Below, in pieces: positions 51,910-60,867 of a stretch of 64,000 bases of DNA. The notes beneath the pieces were generated by a model. It saw only the letters and a program-made list of their open reading frames with translations. It did no database searches and was not told where the DNA came from. The stretch covers positions 5,022,001-5,086,000 of the forward strand of contig NZ_CP117430.1 of NCBI RefSeq assembly GCF_030687395.1. Direction: 5' to 3'. The position numbers and the translations under genes are program-made. This DNA comes from Pseudomonas wuhanensis. GTDB taxonomy: Bacteria; Pseudomonadota; Gammaproteobacteria; Pseudomonadales; Pseudomonadaceae. Every line of letters starts with the position of its first letter. Position 1 is the first letter of the stretch.

Positions 51910-52380
51910 GTGGCAGACAAACGGTACAGCTGCATTGGTTTGTATAACCCCAAATCACCGGAAAACGTCGGTTCGGTGATGCGCGCCGCCGGCTGCTATG
52001 GCGTGGCGTCGGTTTTCTACACCGGCAAACGTTATGAACGCGCCGCCGATTTCGTCACCGACACCAAGAAAGTCCACTACGACATTCCGCTGATCGGCAT
52101 CGACGACCTGAAGAAAATCCTGCCCCTGGGCTGTGTGCCGGTCGCGGTCGAACTGGTCGACGGCGCCCGCTCGCTGCCGGAATACACGCACCCGGATCGC
52201 GCCCTCTACATCTTCGGCCCCGAAGACGGTTCGCTGGATAAAGAAATCCGCGACTGGTGCGAAGACGTGGTCTACATCCCGACCACCGGCTGCATGAACC
52301 TGGCGGCTACCGTCAACGTCGTGCTGTACGACCGCATGGCCAAGGGCAACAACACCCGCTCCGGGCCGAAATTCCGCTGA
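51910..52380 (+). CDS. SpoU/TrmH-family RNA 2'-O-methyltransferase
   Basis: A 156-residue SPOUT-knot methyltransferase. Motif 1 is YNPKSPENVGSVMRAAGCYG, motif 2 DRALYIFGPEDGSLDKEIRD and motif 3 VYIPTTGCMNLAATVNVVLYDRM, giving the trefoil-knot SAM site and catalytic Arg/Asn. Short members like this modify tRNA ribose in TrmL fashion; exact RNA target unknown. GTG 51910 used as start (VADKRYS...). A DUF2892-like gene follows. Confidence 0.87.
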   Translation: MADKRYSCIGLYNPKSPENVGSVMRAAGCYGVASVFYTGKRYERAADFVTDTKKVHYDIPLIGIDDLKKILPLGCVPVAVELVDGARSLPEYTHPDRALYIFGPEDGSLDKEIRDWCEDVVYIPTTGCMNLAATVNVVLYDRMAKGNNTRSGPKFR

Positions 52381-52472
52381 ATTGCCGCATATTCGATGGA
52401 ACAAGCCGCTCGCCCAGACAGTCAGCTAAATATCTATTGCTGAAGCAACCCTTCCCTGCCTGGAGACAGATC

Positions 52473-52850
52473 ATGCGCGAGTTCAATCCTGTAGAACGTA
52501 TCGAAACCACCCCGTTCCAGAGCCTTTCCGAACAGAACGTTCATGGTTGGGAACGCGCCGGCTCCCTGGCGGGTGGCGTGGTCATGCTGAGCAAGGGCCT
52601 GCGACGCGGCGGCGTGTTCGGATTGATTGAAATAGCCATCGGCGGCATGGCCCTGGCCCGGGGCATCACCGGGCATTGTTCGGCGAAACGCCTGTTGGAA
52701 AAGAACCGTCAGGACATGAAAAACGCACGCGCAAGGATCGAGCGCGCCGGGGATGAGCTGGCCCGCATGAAAGCCAATGCTGAAGCGGCGACCAGCACGG
52801 CGACCGTGACGGGTAATGATTCGTTGAACTCGCCGAAGGCTGGGGTCTGA
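52473..52850 (+). CDS. DUF2892-like small membrane protein
   Basis: A 125-residue protein. The first 70 residues have two hydrophobic helices around VHGWERAGSLAGGVVMLSKGLRRGGVFGLI (in pieces) and EIAIGGMALARGITGHC, which resembles DUF2892/YgaP-type membrane modules. The second half is a charged helix (RLLEKNRQDMKNARARIERA) that may be coiled coil. ATG 52473 follows TGGAGAC. Function unknown. Confidence 0.7.
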   Translation: MREFNPVERIETTPFQSLSEQNVHGWERAGSLAGGVVMLSKGLRRGGVFGLIEIAIGGMALARGITGHCSAKRLLEKNRQDMKNARARIERAGDELARMKANAEAATSTATVTGNDSLNSPKAGV

Positions 52851-52879
52851 TCCGGAATCGATGCTGAGGCTTAGGGCCT

Positions 52880-52970
52880 CTTCGCGGGCAAGCCCGCTCC
52901 CACAGTAATTGGCGGTGTTCACACTGTTGTGTACGCCACAAATCCTGTGGGAGCGGGCTTGCCCGCGATG
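52880..52970. repeat. REP pair
   Basis: TTCGCGGGCAAGCCCGCTCC and TGTGGGAGCGGGCTTGCCCG, inverted, between convergent genes. Confidence 0.85.
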
Positions 52971-52976
52971 GCGGTG

Positions 52977-54206
52977 CTACTGAAGCAACCCGGTCTCGAG
53001 CACCCTGGAAGACTCGCCAATAACGCTTTCCGCGAGCTGAATGAATGCCTTGGTATCCACACTTTCCAAATGCATCGCCCCACGCAACACATCATCCAGC
53101 GAGCGCTTGTTGCGGGTTTTCAGGCGAATCTCGCGGTCCAGTTCCTGTAGCAACACCACCGCTTTGGCCACCTGTGCCGGGTTGATCTGCTCACCGCGCA
53201 ACGTGCTGACCTTCTGGCTGTCCTTGGTCAACTTGCTGTGCAGGCTTTCATACCGCTCATCACTCATGCCGCCTGCGCGGCGCACCAGTTCGATGGCGTA
53301 ATACTCGGCAAACCCTTCGCTGATCCAGTCGCTGCGCTGGTTGTCGTTGATCCGCCCGAACACTTGAGCCAATTCACGCACCAGCGCACTGGTGCCGCTT
53401 TCGCTGACCAGCGGCAGCCGCGTGTTCAGGTAGATCGATTCACGCGCGGCCAGACTGCCGCGCCACATTGGGTCGTTGCCGCCGACAATCAGCAGCTTGT
53501 TGGGATGACGCGGAAAAACTGCCTGCACTTGCGGCCAGACAAAGGTCAGCAACGTCAGCACGTCCATGCGGCGCATGCCCTGCCCCTGAGGCGAGGTGAC
53601 GGTGACTTCGGTTTCTCCCAGTCGCGTGCGACGGCTGCCGAGGTGGCCGGCGAGCATCCAGCCAGTGGGACGGTCGAACAGGCGCGAGACGTTGTCGATC
53701 CGGAACGTGTTCTTGCCGATCCGCGGCCAGGCGGTTTCGACGCTTTTCCAACCGGCGGGCAATTCGAATTCAAGGCGTGAAACCAGTTCGATGCCGTCCT
53801 GCTGATCGAGCTTGGCCGCGGGCACCAGGTCATCACCGCGCATCAGCGCCCAGCTCGGGGTCATGCGGGAGTCGAAGCTGCCGTTTTTGCGTCCATGACT
53901 GATGCGCACTCGGTAGGTCAGGCTGGCCTTGTCGGCGGTCGGGCGCCAGACGCCACGGGCCTGTTTGCCGGGTGTGAGTTGCCATTGGCCATCGGCCTTG
54001 AAATCACTGTAGTGACTGCCGTCGCCCAAGTCGAAATCCAGACTGCGCACCGCCGAGCCCTGGGCCAGGGTCAGGCGCACTTCGGCCTGATCGCTTTGCG
54101 GCAACAGGCGCACGTGATAATCCAGATCGACTTTCTTTGCCGCCCACACGGGCGAACTCAGGGCCAAAAGTCCAAAGGCCAACGCCCGCCGCACTCCCAC
54201 AGCCAT
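52977..54206 (-). CDS. M61-like peptidase-fold protein lacking the zinc site
   Basis: A 409-residue secreted protein with a Sec signal (MAVGVRRALAFGLLALSSPV). An N-terminal beta-rich domain (about 25-190) is followed by a gluzincin-like helical domain. Where M61 aminopeptidases carry HExxH the sequence reads TSALVRELAQVFGRINDNQ, and the downstream Glu helix SDWISEGFAEYYAIELVRR is kept. Both zinc His are thus absent (Arg and Gln). It is probably catalytically dead, perhaps a binding protein. ATG 54206 has TAGGAG upstream. Function unknown. Confidence 0.75.
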   Translation of the reverse strand: MAVGVRRALAFGLLALSSPVWAAKKVDLDYHVRLLPQSDQAEVRLTLAQGSAVRSLDFDLGDGSHYSDFKADGQWQLTPGKQARGVWRPTADKASLTYRVRISHGRKNGSFDSRMTPSWALMRGDDLVPAAKLDQQDGIELVSRLEFELPAGWKSVETAWPRIGKNTFRIDNVSRLFDRPTGWMLAGHLGSRRTRLGETEVTVTSPQGQGMRRMDVLTLLTFVWPQVQAVFPRHPNKLLIVGGNDPMWRGSLAARESIYLNTRLPLVSESGTSALVRELAQVFGRINDNQRSDWISEGFAEYYAIELVRRAGGMSDERYESLHSKLTKDSQKVSTLRGEQINPAQVAKAVVLLQELDREIRLKTRNKRSLDDVLRGAMHLESVDTKAFIQLAESVIGESSRVLETGLLQ

Positions 54207-54212
54207 ACCCAC

Positions 54213-54328
54213 TCCTATTGCTCGCGCTGGGCTGCGTAGCGGCCCCAAATTCTTGTAATCACTGCCTATTTTGTGAGTGCTACGCACTTAAGCGCGAGCA
54301 AGCGCCCTCGTCACATAAGCAATAGGAA
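54213..54328. repeat. CCTATTGCTCGCGC-family inverted repeat
   Basis: CCTATTGCTCGCGCT at the left and AGCGCGAGCAAGC...GCAATAGG at the right with inner GCTGCGTAGC / GCTACGCA arms. Its left end supplies the ribosome-binding site of the M61-like gene. Confidence 0.65.
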
Positions 54329-54778
54329 TTAACCCGCGCGAAAAATCAGATGATCTTCCCAATCGTCTTCGGCCACGCTGCCCTCGGCAAGCATGCGCCC
54401 GGACTGGGAAATACGTTCGTGATGCACCGCCTCGCGATCACCGCACACCAGGTGATGCCAGAGCGGCAAATCCTTGCCTTCGCTGACCAGTCGATAACCG
54501 CAGGTCGGCGGCAGCCATTTGAACTCATCGGCCTTGCCCGGCGTGAGCTGGATGCAATCGGGCACAAAGTCGCGGCGGTTGGGGTAATCGGTGCACTGAC
54601 AGGTTTTGAGGTCGAGCAATTTGCAGGCGATGCGCGTGTAGTAGACGGCGTTGTCGTCTTCGTCCTCGAGTTTTTGCAGGCAGCACAGGCCACAGCCGTC
54701 GCACAGCGATTCCCATTCCTCTTGATCGAGTTGATCGAGGGTTTTGCGTATCCAGAACGGTTCGACTTTGGCGGCCAT
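54329..54778 (-). CDS. YcgN-family cysteine-cluster protein (UPF0260)
   Basis: A 149-residue soluble protein with clustered cysteines: [17 protein letters not shown] near residue 25, then [18 protein letters not shown] and PTCGYRL. The C-x2-C-x2-CC pattern suggests an iron-sulfur or zinc site. YcgN is genomically linked to YcgL and rnd in gamma-proteobacteria, as here (2-4 kb away). Function unknown. Confidence 0.88.
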   Translation of the reverse strand: MAAKVEPFWIRKTLDQLDQEEWESLCDGCGLCCLQKLEDEDDNAVYYTRIACKLLDLKTCQCTDYPNRRDFVPDCIQLTPGKADEFKWLPPTCGYRLVSEGKDLPLWHHLVCGDREAVHHERISQSGRMLAEGSVAEDDWEDHLIFRAG

Positions 54779-55056
54779 GGCTCAAGCATCAACATCAGGT
54801 GGTGAAAAGGCCGCCAGTCTAGTGCCAAGGCACCGGCGGGCCAAGCATTGGCGACTGCCGGTACACGGCACTTGTGAGTTTTTGCGCCGCCCGGTAGCGT
54901 TACCAGTCGCAAAGAGCCCTACCCACGTGCCATTAACGCTCAACCGCGTTGTTTTCGGGTGAACGGCCCAGGCTCTCGGAAAACCCCATCGCCCAGCTCA
55001 ACTGCGCCCGCCGTTTTTTAGACGACCCTCACTTTCAAACGTAAAGGAATCTCTTG

Positions 55057-55650
55057 ATGAGTGCTAACCCACGCGTTGCCGATTACGCCATTCACCCTCA
55101 GTTCACCGATCGCTGGTCGCCTCGCGCGTTCACCGGCGAAACCATTGCCGAAGAGACGCTGCTGAGCTTCTTCGAAGCCGCACGTTGGGCACCATCGGCG
55201 TACAACTCGCAGCCTTGGCGGTTTCTCTATGCGCGTCGCGACACGCCGAATTGGGAACGCTATCTGGGACTGCTGAACGAGTTCAACCGCAGCTGGGCAC
55301 AGCATGCCTCGGCGCTGGTGATCGTGGTCTCGAAAACCACTTTTGCGATACCTGGCGCCACCGAAGAAACACCGGCGCTGTCGCACACGTTCGACACCGG
55401 TTCGGCCTGGGGGCATCTGGCGCTGCAAGCGAGCATCAGCGGCTGGCACACCCACGGCATGGCCGGTTTCGATCAGGAACTGACCCGCAAAGAGCTGAAT
55501 ATTCCTGAGGGCTATGCGCTGCACGCGGCGGTGGCGATCGGCAAGCTGGGCGACAAGGCGACGCTGGCCGAGTACCTGCAAGCGCGTGAAGAGCCAAGCC
55601 CGCGTCGTCCGCTGAGCGAGTTGGCGGCTGAAGGTGATTTCACCCTCTAA
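55057..55650 (+). CDS. Nitroreductase-family oxidoreductase
   Basis: A 197-residue FMN-dependent NAD(P)H oxidoreductase. Landmarks are RWSPRAFTGETIAEETLLSF, AARWAPSAYNSQPWRFLYARR (FMN phosphate site), GSAWGHLALQASISGWHTHG and the C-terminal AVAIGKLGDKA with LPEYLQ-like LAEYLQAREEPSPRRPLSEL. ATG 55057 has AAAGGA upstream; the preceding TTG is not used. Nitro or quinone substrates are possible. Monocistronic. Confidence 0.9.
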   Translation: MSANPRVADYAIHPQFTDRWSPRAFTGETIAEETLLSFFEAARWAPSAYNSQPWRFLYARRDTPNWERYLGLLNEFNRSWAQHASALVIVVSKTTFAIPGATEETPALSHTFDTGSAWGHLALQASISGWHTHGMAGFDQELTRKELNIPEGYALHAAVAIGKLGDKATLAEYLQAREEPSPRRPLSELAAEGDFTL

Positions 55651-55664
55651 CCAACGATGAAGTT

Positions 55665-55700
55665 CAAATGTGGGAGCGGGCTTGCTCGCTCCCACATTTG
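55665..55700. terminator. Fold-back REP hairpin between convergent genes
   Basis: Perfect 13-bp inverted repeat CAAATGTGGGAGC (55665-55677) / GCTCCCACATTTG (55688-55700), loop GGGCTTGCTC. It is a single compressed REP unit that can end transcripts from both directions. Confidence 0.6.
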
Positions 55701-55713
55701 ATGAGTGGTGGGT

Positions 55714-56646
55714 TTAATACCCGCGCGAGAAATCCACTTCCCCACGCAACGCTTCGCCCGCCTGATACGCCCGCAGGTTTTCGACGAACAACTTCACCAT
55801 CATCGGTGGCGAAGTCGGTGCCGAACTGTGCCCGGTCAGCAGCAGGCCCCACGCGGTCCAGAATGGATGGCGTTGCGGCAACGGCTCCTGACGGCAGACG
55901 TCGATCACGGCCCCGGCCAGATGCCCTTCTTTCAAGGCTTCCACCAGATCCGCATCGACCACCGCGACACCGCGCCCGACGTTGATGAACAACCCCGTCG
56001 GCTTGAACTGCTTGAACAGTGCGGCGTCGTACAGGTCGTGAGTATTCGGGGTGTTTGGCAGCAGATTGATCACGTAATCCACTTCGCCGACCAGACGCGG
56101 CAGATCAGCCAGGCTTCCAACCTCGACAAACGGCGTCTGCTCGCGGGCTTCGCTGGCGATGCCATACAACTCGACGCCAAACGGCAGCAGAAACTGCGCC
56201 ACCGTCTGGCCGATGTCACCGGTACCGACGATCAATACCTTGCGTCCAGCCAGGCTTTGACCCTGGCGGTTGTCCCACTTTCGCTCGACCTGGCTGACCA
56301 GCCGCGGCAGCACTTCGCGCTCGTGACCGAGCATGTAGGTCAGCACGTATTCGGCCATGACCTGACCGAAAATCCCTACCGCGCGTGTCAGGCGATAGTG
56401 CCGTGGCAGGCCGTCGGCCAGCAGCGGCGTGATGCCGGCCCAGGTCGACTGCAGCCATTGTGGTTCGTGGCCCTGACGCAGCAAGGTCGCCAGCAGGTCC
56501 GGCTGACCGAGCCAGACCTGGCATTCAGCGGCCTGACGGGCCAGTTCGGCGGAGTCGCCGCTGGTCAGAACTTCCAGATCAGGCGCTGCCTGACGCAACA
56601 GTTGGGCGTACACAGGGTGGTCGTGTTCAGCAATCAGAACGCGCAT
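55714..56646 (-). CDS. D-2-hydroxyacid dehydrogenase (GhrA-like)
   Basis: A 310-residue NAD(P)H-dependent dehydrogenase. The dinucleotide-binding motif reads VLIVGTGDIGQTVAQFL, followed by NLLPNTPNTHDLYDAALFKQ, GLFINVGRGVAVVDADLVEA (Arg catalytic) and VIDVCRQEPLPQRHPFW with GHSSAPTSPPM carrying the His. This matches glyoxylate/hydroxypyruvate reductase A-type enzymes; the substrate is not proven. ATG 56646. Confidence 0.9.
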   Translation of the reverse strand: MRVLIAEHDHPVYAQLLRQAAPDLEVLTSGDSAELARQAAECQVWLGQPDLLATLLRQGHEPQWLQSTWAGITPLLADGLPRHYRLTRAVGIFGQVMAEYVLTYMLGHEREVLPRLVSQVERKWDNRQGQSLAGRKVLIVGTGDIGQTVAQFLLPFGVELYGIASEAREQTPFVEVGSLADLPRLVGEVDYVINLLPNTPNTHDLYDAALFKQFKPTGLFINVGRGVAVVDADLVEALKEGHLAGAVIDVCRQEPLPQRHPFWTAWGLLLTGHSSAPTSPPMMVKLFVENLRAYQAGEALRGEVDFSRGY

Positions 56647-56766
56647 GGTTCAAACCTTTCAAAAACAGTGCAGACAGCCGCCGACGGAGTGTCACTCCAT
56701 CGCCCTGGCCATCGCCAAAATCATTCCAGTGTTTCATAAAGGCTCTGAACAGAGCCTGTGTGCCGA

Positions 56767-57060
56767 CTACATCGGGTCGTTACGTCGCAGCAATTCTTCC
56801 GGCAGATGCTCGATGTATTCGTCTTCGGCCGGCGGCATTTGCAGGTGGTAGCCCTGTTTCTCGAGATTTTCCAGCACCACCGTGATGTCTTCGCGTGACA
56901 GCTTGCGCTCGGGCGTGAGCACCAGATCGAAAGCGTGGTGCGGTTTGCCGAAGGCCGCCATCAGGCTTTCCGGAACGCGCTCCAGTGCATCACTTTTGAG
57001 CACATAGAGGTACATCTCGTTTTTCTTCAGGCTTCGATAGATGGAGCAAATACGTTTCAA
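56767..57060 (-). CDS. YcgL domain-containing protein
   Basis: A 97-residue protein of the YcgL family: [40 protein letters not shown] and [24 protein letters not shown]. Its start overlaps the stop of rnd by four bases, a conserved pairing suggesting a role in RNA metabolism. The molecular function is not known. Confidence 0.92.
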   Translation of the reverse strand: MKRICSIYRSLKKNEMYLYVLKSDALERVPESLMAAFGKPHHAFDLVLTPERKLSREDITVVLENLEKQGYHLQMPPAEDEYIEHLPEELLRRNDPM

Positions 57061-58190
57061 GGCTGTTCTCCGGCGGTGGCCAGGCTGTCGAGCAGCGTCT
57101 GGCCCATCAATTCGCGGCGCCAGCCACGCAGCGAATCAGGCAATTGGTAAGGACCATTGGGGAAGCCGCTCTTGAGCAGCGCTTCCAGGGTTTTCTTGCG
57201 CAGCATCAGTTCTGGCGCGATGTTCAAGCGCTCGGCTTCGGCCTGGCCGATGGCGCGCAGCTGTTTGACCAGCGCAGCGGCGTCCACCGGCAACGGCTCC
57301 GGCACCGCCGGTGGCCATTGATCAGGCGACACACTGCCAGAGCGCTTGATCAGATCAAGCAGAAATTCGCCGTCCTGACGCACGGTACGCGGGTGCATGT
57401 CTTCGATTTTCGCCAGCGCGCCAAGGTTGTCCGGTTGCGTGCGCGCCAACGGCCACAGGGAATGTTCTCGAATGATGCGGTTGCGCGGCAGATCACGGGC
57501 ACGGGCCTGCGTCTCACGCCAGGCGCAAAGTTCACGCAACACGGCGAGTTGGGCACGGGACAGTTTCCAGGCCAGTTTGGCGTCGCGATAGACCTCATAC
57601 GGGTCGACCTCGCGACGCAGATTGGCCACCAGCTCGGCACCGTCTTCCAGGACCCAGGCGTATTTTTCGTCAGATAGTTTTGGACGCAGCTGTACGAAAA
57701 CTTCCGCCAGGTGCAAGGCATCTTCGGCGGCGTAGCTGATCTGGGTATCGGACAGCGGACGTTGCAGCCAGTCGGAACGGGTTTCGCCCTTGGGCAGGTC
57801 GATGCCGAGCACTTCCTGCACCAGTCGCGAATAGCCCATGGAAAAACCGAGGTTCAGGTAAGCGGCGGCCAGTTGGGTGTCGAACAGTGGCGCCGGCAGG
57901 CTGCCGGTCAGGCGCAGCAGGACTTCGAGGTCTTCGCTGCACGCATGCACGACTTTGACCACGGCCGGGTTTTCCAGCAATGCGGCCAGCGGTTGCCAAT
58001 TGTCGATGGTCAGTGGGTCAATCAGGTAAGCGCGTACGCCATCGCCGATCTGCAGCAGGCCTGCGATCGGGTAAAAGGTGTCGACCCGCATGAATTCGGT
58101 GTCGAGGGCAACGAATGGCAGCTGCTGCCACTCGGCACAAAACTGACCGAGGCTATCGTTGTCGCGAATCCAGTGAATATCGATGGCCAC
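57057..58190 (-). CDS. rnd: Ribonuclease D
   Basis: 3'-5' exoribonuclease that trims tRNA precursors. The 377-residue protein has the DEDD exonuclease residues in [30 protein letters not shown] and [20 protein letters not shown], followed by the HRDC domain around [20 protein letters not shown] and a second HRDC-like C-terminal part ([20 protein letters not shown]). GTG 58190 has GGAGAG upstream; the longer frame to 58253 has no support. Translationally coupled to ycgL downstream. Confidence 0.94.
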   Translation of the reverse strand: MAIDIHWIRDNDSLGQFCAEWQQLPFVALDTEFMRVDTFYPIAGLLQIGDGVRAYLIDPLTIDNWQPLAALLENPAVVKVVHACSEDLEVLLRLTGSLPAPLFDTQLAAAYLNLGFSMGYSRLVQEVLGIDLPKGETRSDWLQRPLSDTQISYAAEDALHLAEVFVQLRPKLSDEKYAWVLEDGAELVANLRREVDPYEVYRDAKLAWKLSRAQLAVLRELCAWRETQARARDLPRNRIIREHSLWPLARTQPDNLGALAKIEDMHPRTVRQDGEFLLDLIKRSGSVSPDQWPPAVPEPLPVDAAALVKQLRAIGQAEAERLNIAPELMLRKKTLEALLKSGFPNGPYQLPDSLRGWRRELMGQTLLDSLATAGEQP

Positions 58191-58313
58191 ACGGCTCTCC
58201 CTTGAAGAATGGCGCGCAGTATATATCGCCCCCGGCGATTTCCGCGCATCCACTGAACAAGAGCTTTAGCGAAAATACCTGCTGGACCGCAAGAATAGTC
58301 TGACAGGTGGAGA

Positions 58314-58976
58314 CTAGCTGCCCTTACGCAGCACGTAGACCCGCATCCGCGCGCACCCCGGCAAGAAGTCCTGATGGCTGAGCACGTGGAAACCCGCCTG
58401 CCTGAACTCGGCCTCAAGCTCGGCCTTGCTCGCCTGTGGCTGGGCCTGTGCGCCTTCCACACCGGATCGGCGCAGTTTGAAATGCGCATCAACCCGCACC
58501 GCCACAATCACCGTATCGCGACTGACCCGATGGAACTCAACCAGCATGGCCAACCGATGCTCAGGACTGGTGATGTGTTGAAACAGTTGCATGCAAAAAA
58601 TGCAGTCAACCGCGTTCGCCGGCAAACCGATGGTGAAGGCTGAACTCTGAAAGGTCTTGACCCGTTCCAGCAGGTGCTGCGGATGGTGGGTGCGGGCATG
58701 ATCGAGCATGTCCTGAGACGGATCGGTCGCAAGAATCACCCGATTCGCATGCTCGGCCAGTATCGACCAGAAGCGCCCGACACCGCAGGCTACATCAAGA
58801 ATCAATCCCGGTTCGCCAGCGACCTGAAGCGCGTTACGCACCAGTTGCTCGTCGCGCCAGAACGTCAAACGCCCCGCCAGACCACGCGGTCGCGACTGCA
58901 GACAGACGCGGGCGTGTTCCTGATCGTAGCGCCGGGCGAACTCAAGTTCGATGGCGGATGGGGGCAGCGCGGACAT
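58314..58976 (-). CDS. Class I SAM-dependent methyltransferase
   Basis: A 220-residue methyltransferase. SAM-binding motif I reads GLILDVACGVGRFWSILAEH, motif II VILATDPSQDMLDHARTH, and CIFCMQLFQHITSPEHRLAM is the post-motif with the catalytic region. Substrate unknown. ATG 58976 chosen; the upstream frame to 59075 overlaps the eptA 3' end. It lies downstream of eptA on the same strand. Confidence 0.82.
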   Translation of the reverse strand: MSALPPSAIELEFARRYDQEHARVCLQSRPRGLAGRLTFWRDEQLVRNALQVAGEPGLILDVACGVGRFWSILAEHANRVILATDPSQDMLDHARTHHPQHLLERVKTFQSSAFTIGLPANAVDCIFCMQLFQHITSPEHRLAMLVEFHRVSRDTVIVAVRVDAHFKLRRSGVEGAQAQPQASKAELEAEFRQAGFHVLSHQDFLPGCARMRVYVLRKGS

Positions 58977-59049
58977 GTGCAAGGGCTCTTGTTGGAATAT
59001 CGACTGATGGCAGGTTAACGACTGGCGCGTGAAAAAAAGGTCGACGGAC

Positions 59050-60699
59050 TCATTCTTTGGCCAACACACCGTCAATCACCGCGCCGCGGCAGCCGGCAAA
59101 CATGTCCAGCCCCGGGTCGTAGACCTTGCTGTTGACCTCCAGCAGGCCAAGCATGGAATGGAACAGGTTGTCCTGGCTCAAGGGCTTTTCGCGACTCAAT
59201 TGCAGGCAATGGGTGTCCACCGAGAACGACTTTTGGTAGCTGTCGGAGAACCATGCCAGCATCGCTACATGCTTCTGTTGTTCCGGCGCCAGCATGTAAG
59301 GCGTGCCATGCAGGAACAGGTTGTATTCGCCCAGCGATTCGCCGTGGTCCGACAGATAGAGCATGGCGGTATCGACTTTGTCCTGATTACTGCGCAACAG
59401 GTCGATCAGGGTCGACAGCACATGGTCGGTGTACACCAACGTGTTGTCGTAGCCATTGACGATACTTTCTCGGCTGCAATTGTTCAGTGCATTGCTTTCA
59501 CACACCGGGGTGAAGTGTTCGTACTCTTTCGGGTAGCGCTTGAAGTATTCGGGCCCGTGACTGCCCATCTGGTGCAGTACCAGCACGGTGTCTTTATCCA
59601 GCGTGTCGATGAAGTGCTGCAAACCTTGCAGGAGAATTTCATCGCGGCACTCGCTATTGGCACACAACACCGGGTCTTTCAGATTACTCACGTCGTCGAC
59701 AGTGACCCGATCGCAGGTGCCTTTGCAGCCCGACTGGTTATCGCGCCAGATCACCTCGAGACCGGCGTGTTTGAGTACGTCCAGCAGACCTTCCTCGTTC
59801 TTTGCCTTGCTGGCGTTGTAATCCTTGCGGCCCATGTTGGAGAACATGCAGGGCACCGACACGGCCGTTTCCGTGCCGCAAGAATGCACATCGGTGAAGG
59901 CAATCAGGCCGGCCTCTTTATCCAGTTTGGGTGTGGTGTCACGGTCATAACCCAGGATGCCGAAGTTCTCGGCCCGGGCACTTTCGCCCACCACCAGTAC
60001 CGTCAGGGATTTACGGCCGTGGGTCTGCCAGACCGGGTTTTTCCGAGCGTCTTCACCGATGTTGATGAAGGGCTGCCGGGCAGACACTACTTGCTCGCGC
60101 AGATAGCCGAGCGAGGCACCGATGTAGTTGCTTGGCACCACCATCAGGCGCAACTCATGGTGATTGCGAAACAACGATGACAGGCCTTGATAGTTGACCA
60201 GGGCGACACCACCGATCACCGCAACCGATGCGACACTCACCAGCACTTTACTTAATAACTCACGGTGCCAGCGACGATAATTAACCGGCGTTTTCCACAA
60301 CAACCACGACGGTAAAATTCCGAGCAATACAATATAAACAAACAACTTCACGGACAGTAAGTCGCGCACTTCCGTGGCATTGGTTTCTGCGAAGTTACGA
60401 AACATACCCGCGTCGATCAACACACCGTATTGGCTCATGAAATAGGCCACGCCGGCACTGACCAATAAGATCAGCGTCAACACGGGCTTCATCACAGGCC
60501 GGAACGCCAGCAAGGTCAGCACAATATTGAAAACCGCCAGGATCATCACCCCGAACGCGACACGCATGGCGATGCCTTGACCGTCGGCAGCGGTGATATC
60601 GAACAGGTGTTGCCAGAGAACTGAATTGAACCCTGCCAATAAAAAGGCGCTGGCAATCAACGTCACCCATTCAGGGCGCACGGCTTTTAACTTCAACAT
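59050..60699 (-). CDS. eptA: Lipid A phosphoethanolamine transferase
   Basis: Inner-membrane enzyme that adds phosphoethanolamine to lipid A phosphates, giving polymyxin resistance. The 549-residue protein has five N-terminal helices (about 12-165) and a periplasmic sulfatase-fold domain. The zinc/nucleophile site reads VLVVGESARAENFG (Glu239) and CGTETAVSVPCMFSNMGR with Thr278 as nucleophile, later LYLSDHGESLGEYNLFLHG (Asp/His zinc ligands). Cysteines form the expected disulfides. Length and motifs fit EptA/MCR-type transferases; no pmrAB or colRS gene is adjacent. Confidence 0.92.
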   Translation of the reverse strand: MLKLKAVRPEWVTLIASAFLLAGFNSVLWQHLFDITAADGQGIAMRVAFGVMILAVFNIVLTLLAFRPVMKPVLTLILLVSAGVAYFMSQYGVLIDAGMFRNFAETNATEVRDLLSVKLFVYIVLLGILPSWLLWKTPVNYRRWHRELLSKVLVSVASVAVIGGVALVNYQGLSSLFRNHHELRLMVVPSNYIGASLGYLREQVVSARQPFINIGEDARKNPVWQTHGRKSLTVLVVGESARAENFGILGYDRDTTPKLDKEAGLIAFTDVHSCGTETAVSVPCMFSNMGRKDYNASKAKNEEGLLDVLKHAGLEVIWRDNQSGCKGTCDRVTVDDVSNLKDPVLCANSECRDEILLQGLQHFIDTLDKDTVLVLHQMGSHGPEYFKRYPKEYEHFTPVCESNALNNCSRESIVNGYDNTLVYTDHVLSTLIDLLRSNQDKVDTAMLYLSDHGESLGEYNLFLHGTPYMLAPEQQKHVAMLAWFSDSYQKSFSVDTHCLQLSREKPLSQDNLFHSMLGLLEVNSKVYDPGLDMFAGCRGAVIDGVLAKE

Positions 60700-60799
60700 G
60701 ATGATTGGCTGTTCCTGAAAGAAGTGCCCACGGTAGATGTGAAAATTTCATTTACCGCGACAACACAAATCTTAAGGAGCCAACCATCAATTTTTCGTG

Positions 60800-60826
60800 A
60801 AAAAGAAGCCAACGATTAGTTGGCTC
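60800..60826 (-). terminator. Rho-independent terminator after the glutamine synthetase-like gene
   Basis: Minus strand: GCCAAC (60825-60820) pairs with GTTGGC (60814-60809), loop TAATC, followed by TTCTTTTTC. About 40 bp after the stop. Confidence 0.75.
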
Positions 60827-60867
60827 ATGGCATTAGGCCCAAACTTTCAACGGGTTTGAGATTAGTT

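Noticed and set aside
3278..52970. Regularly recurring palindromes as CRISPR
   Set aside because: Units are inverted pairs scattered between unrelated genes, not tandem repeats with unique spacers; no cas gene.
58314..58976. UbiE/biotin-type assignment for the methyltransferase
   Set aside because: Only generic SAM motifs are visible; no specific signature.
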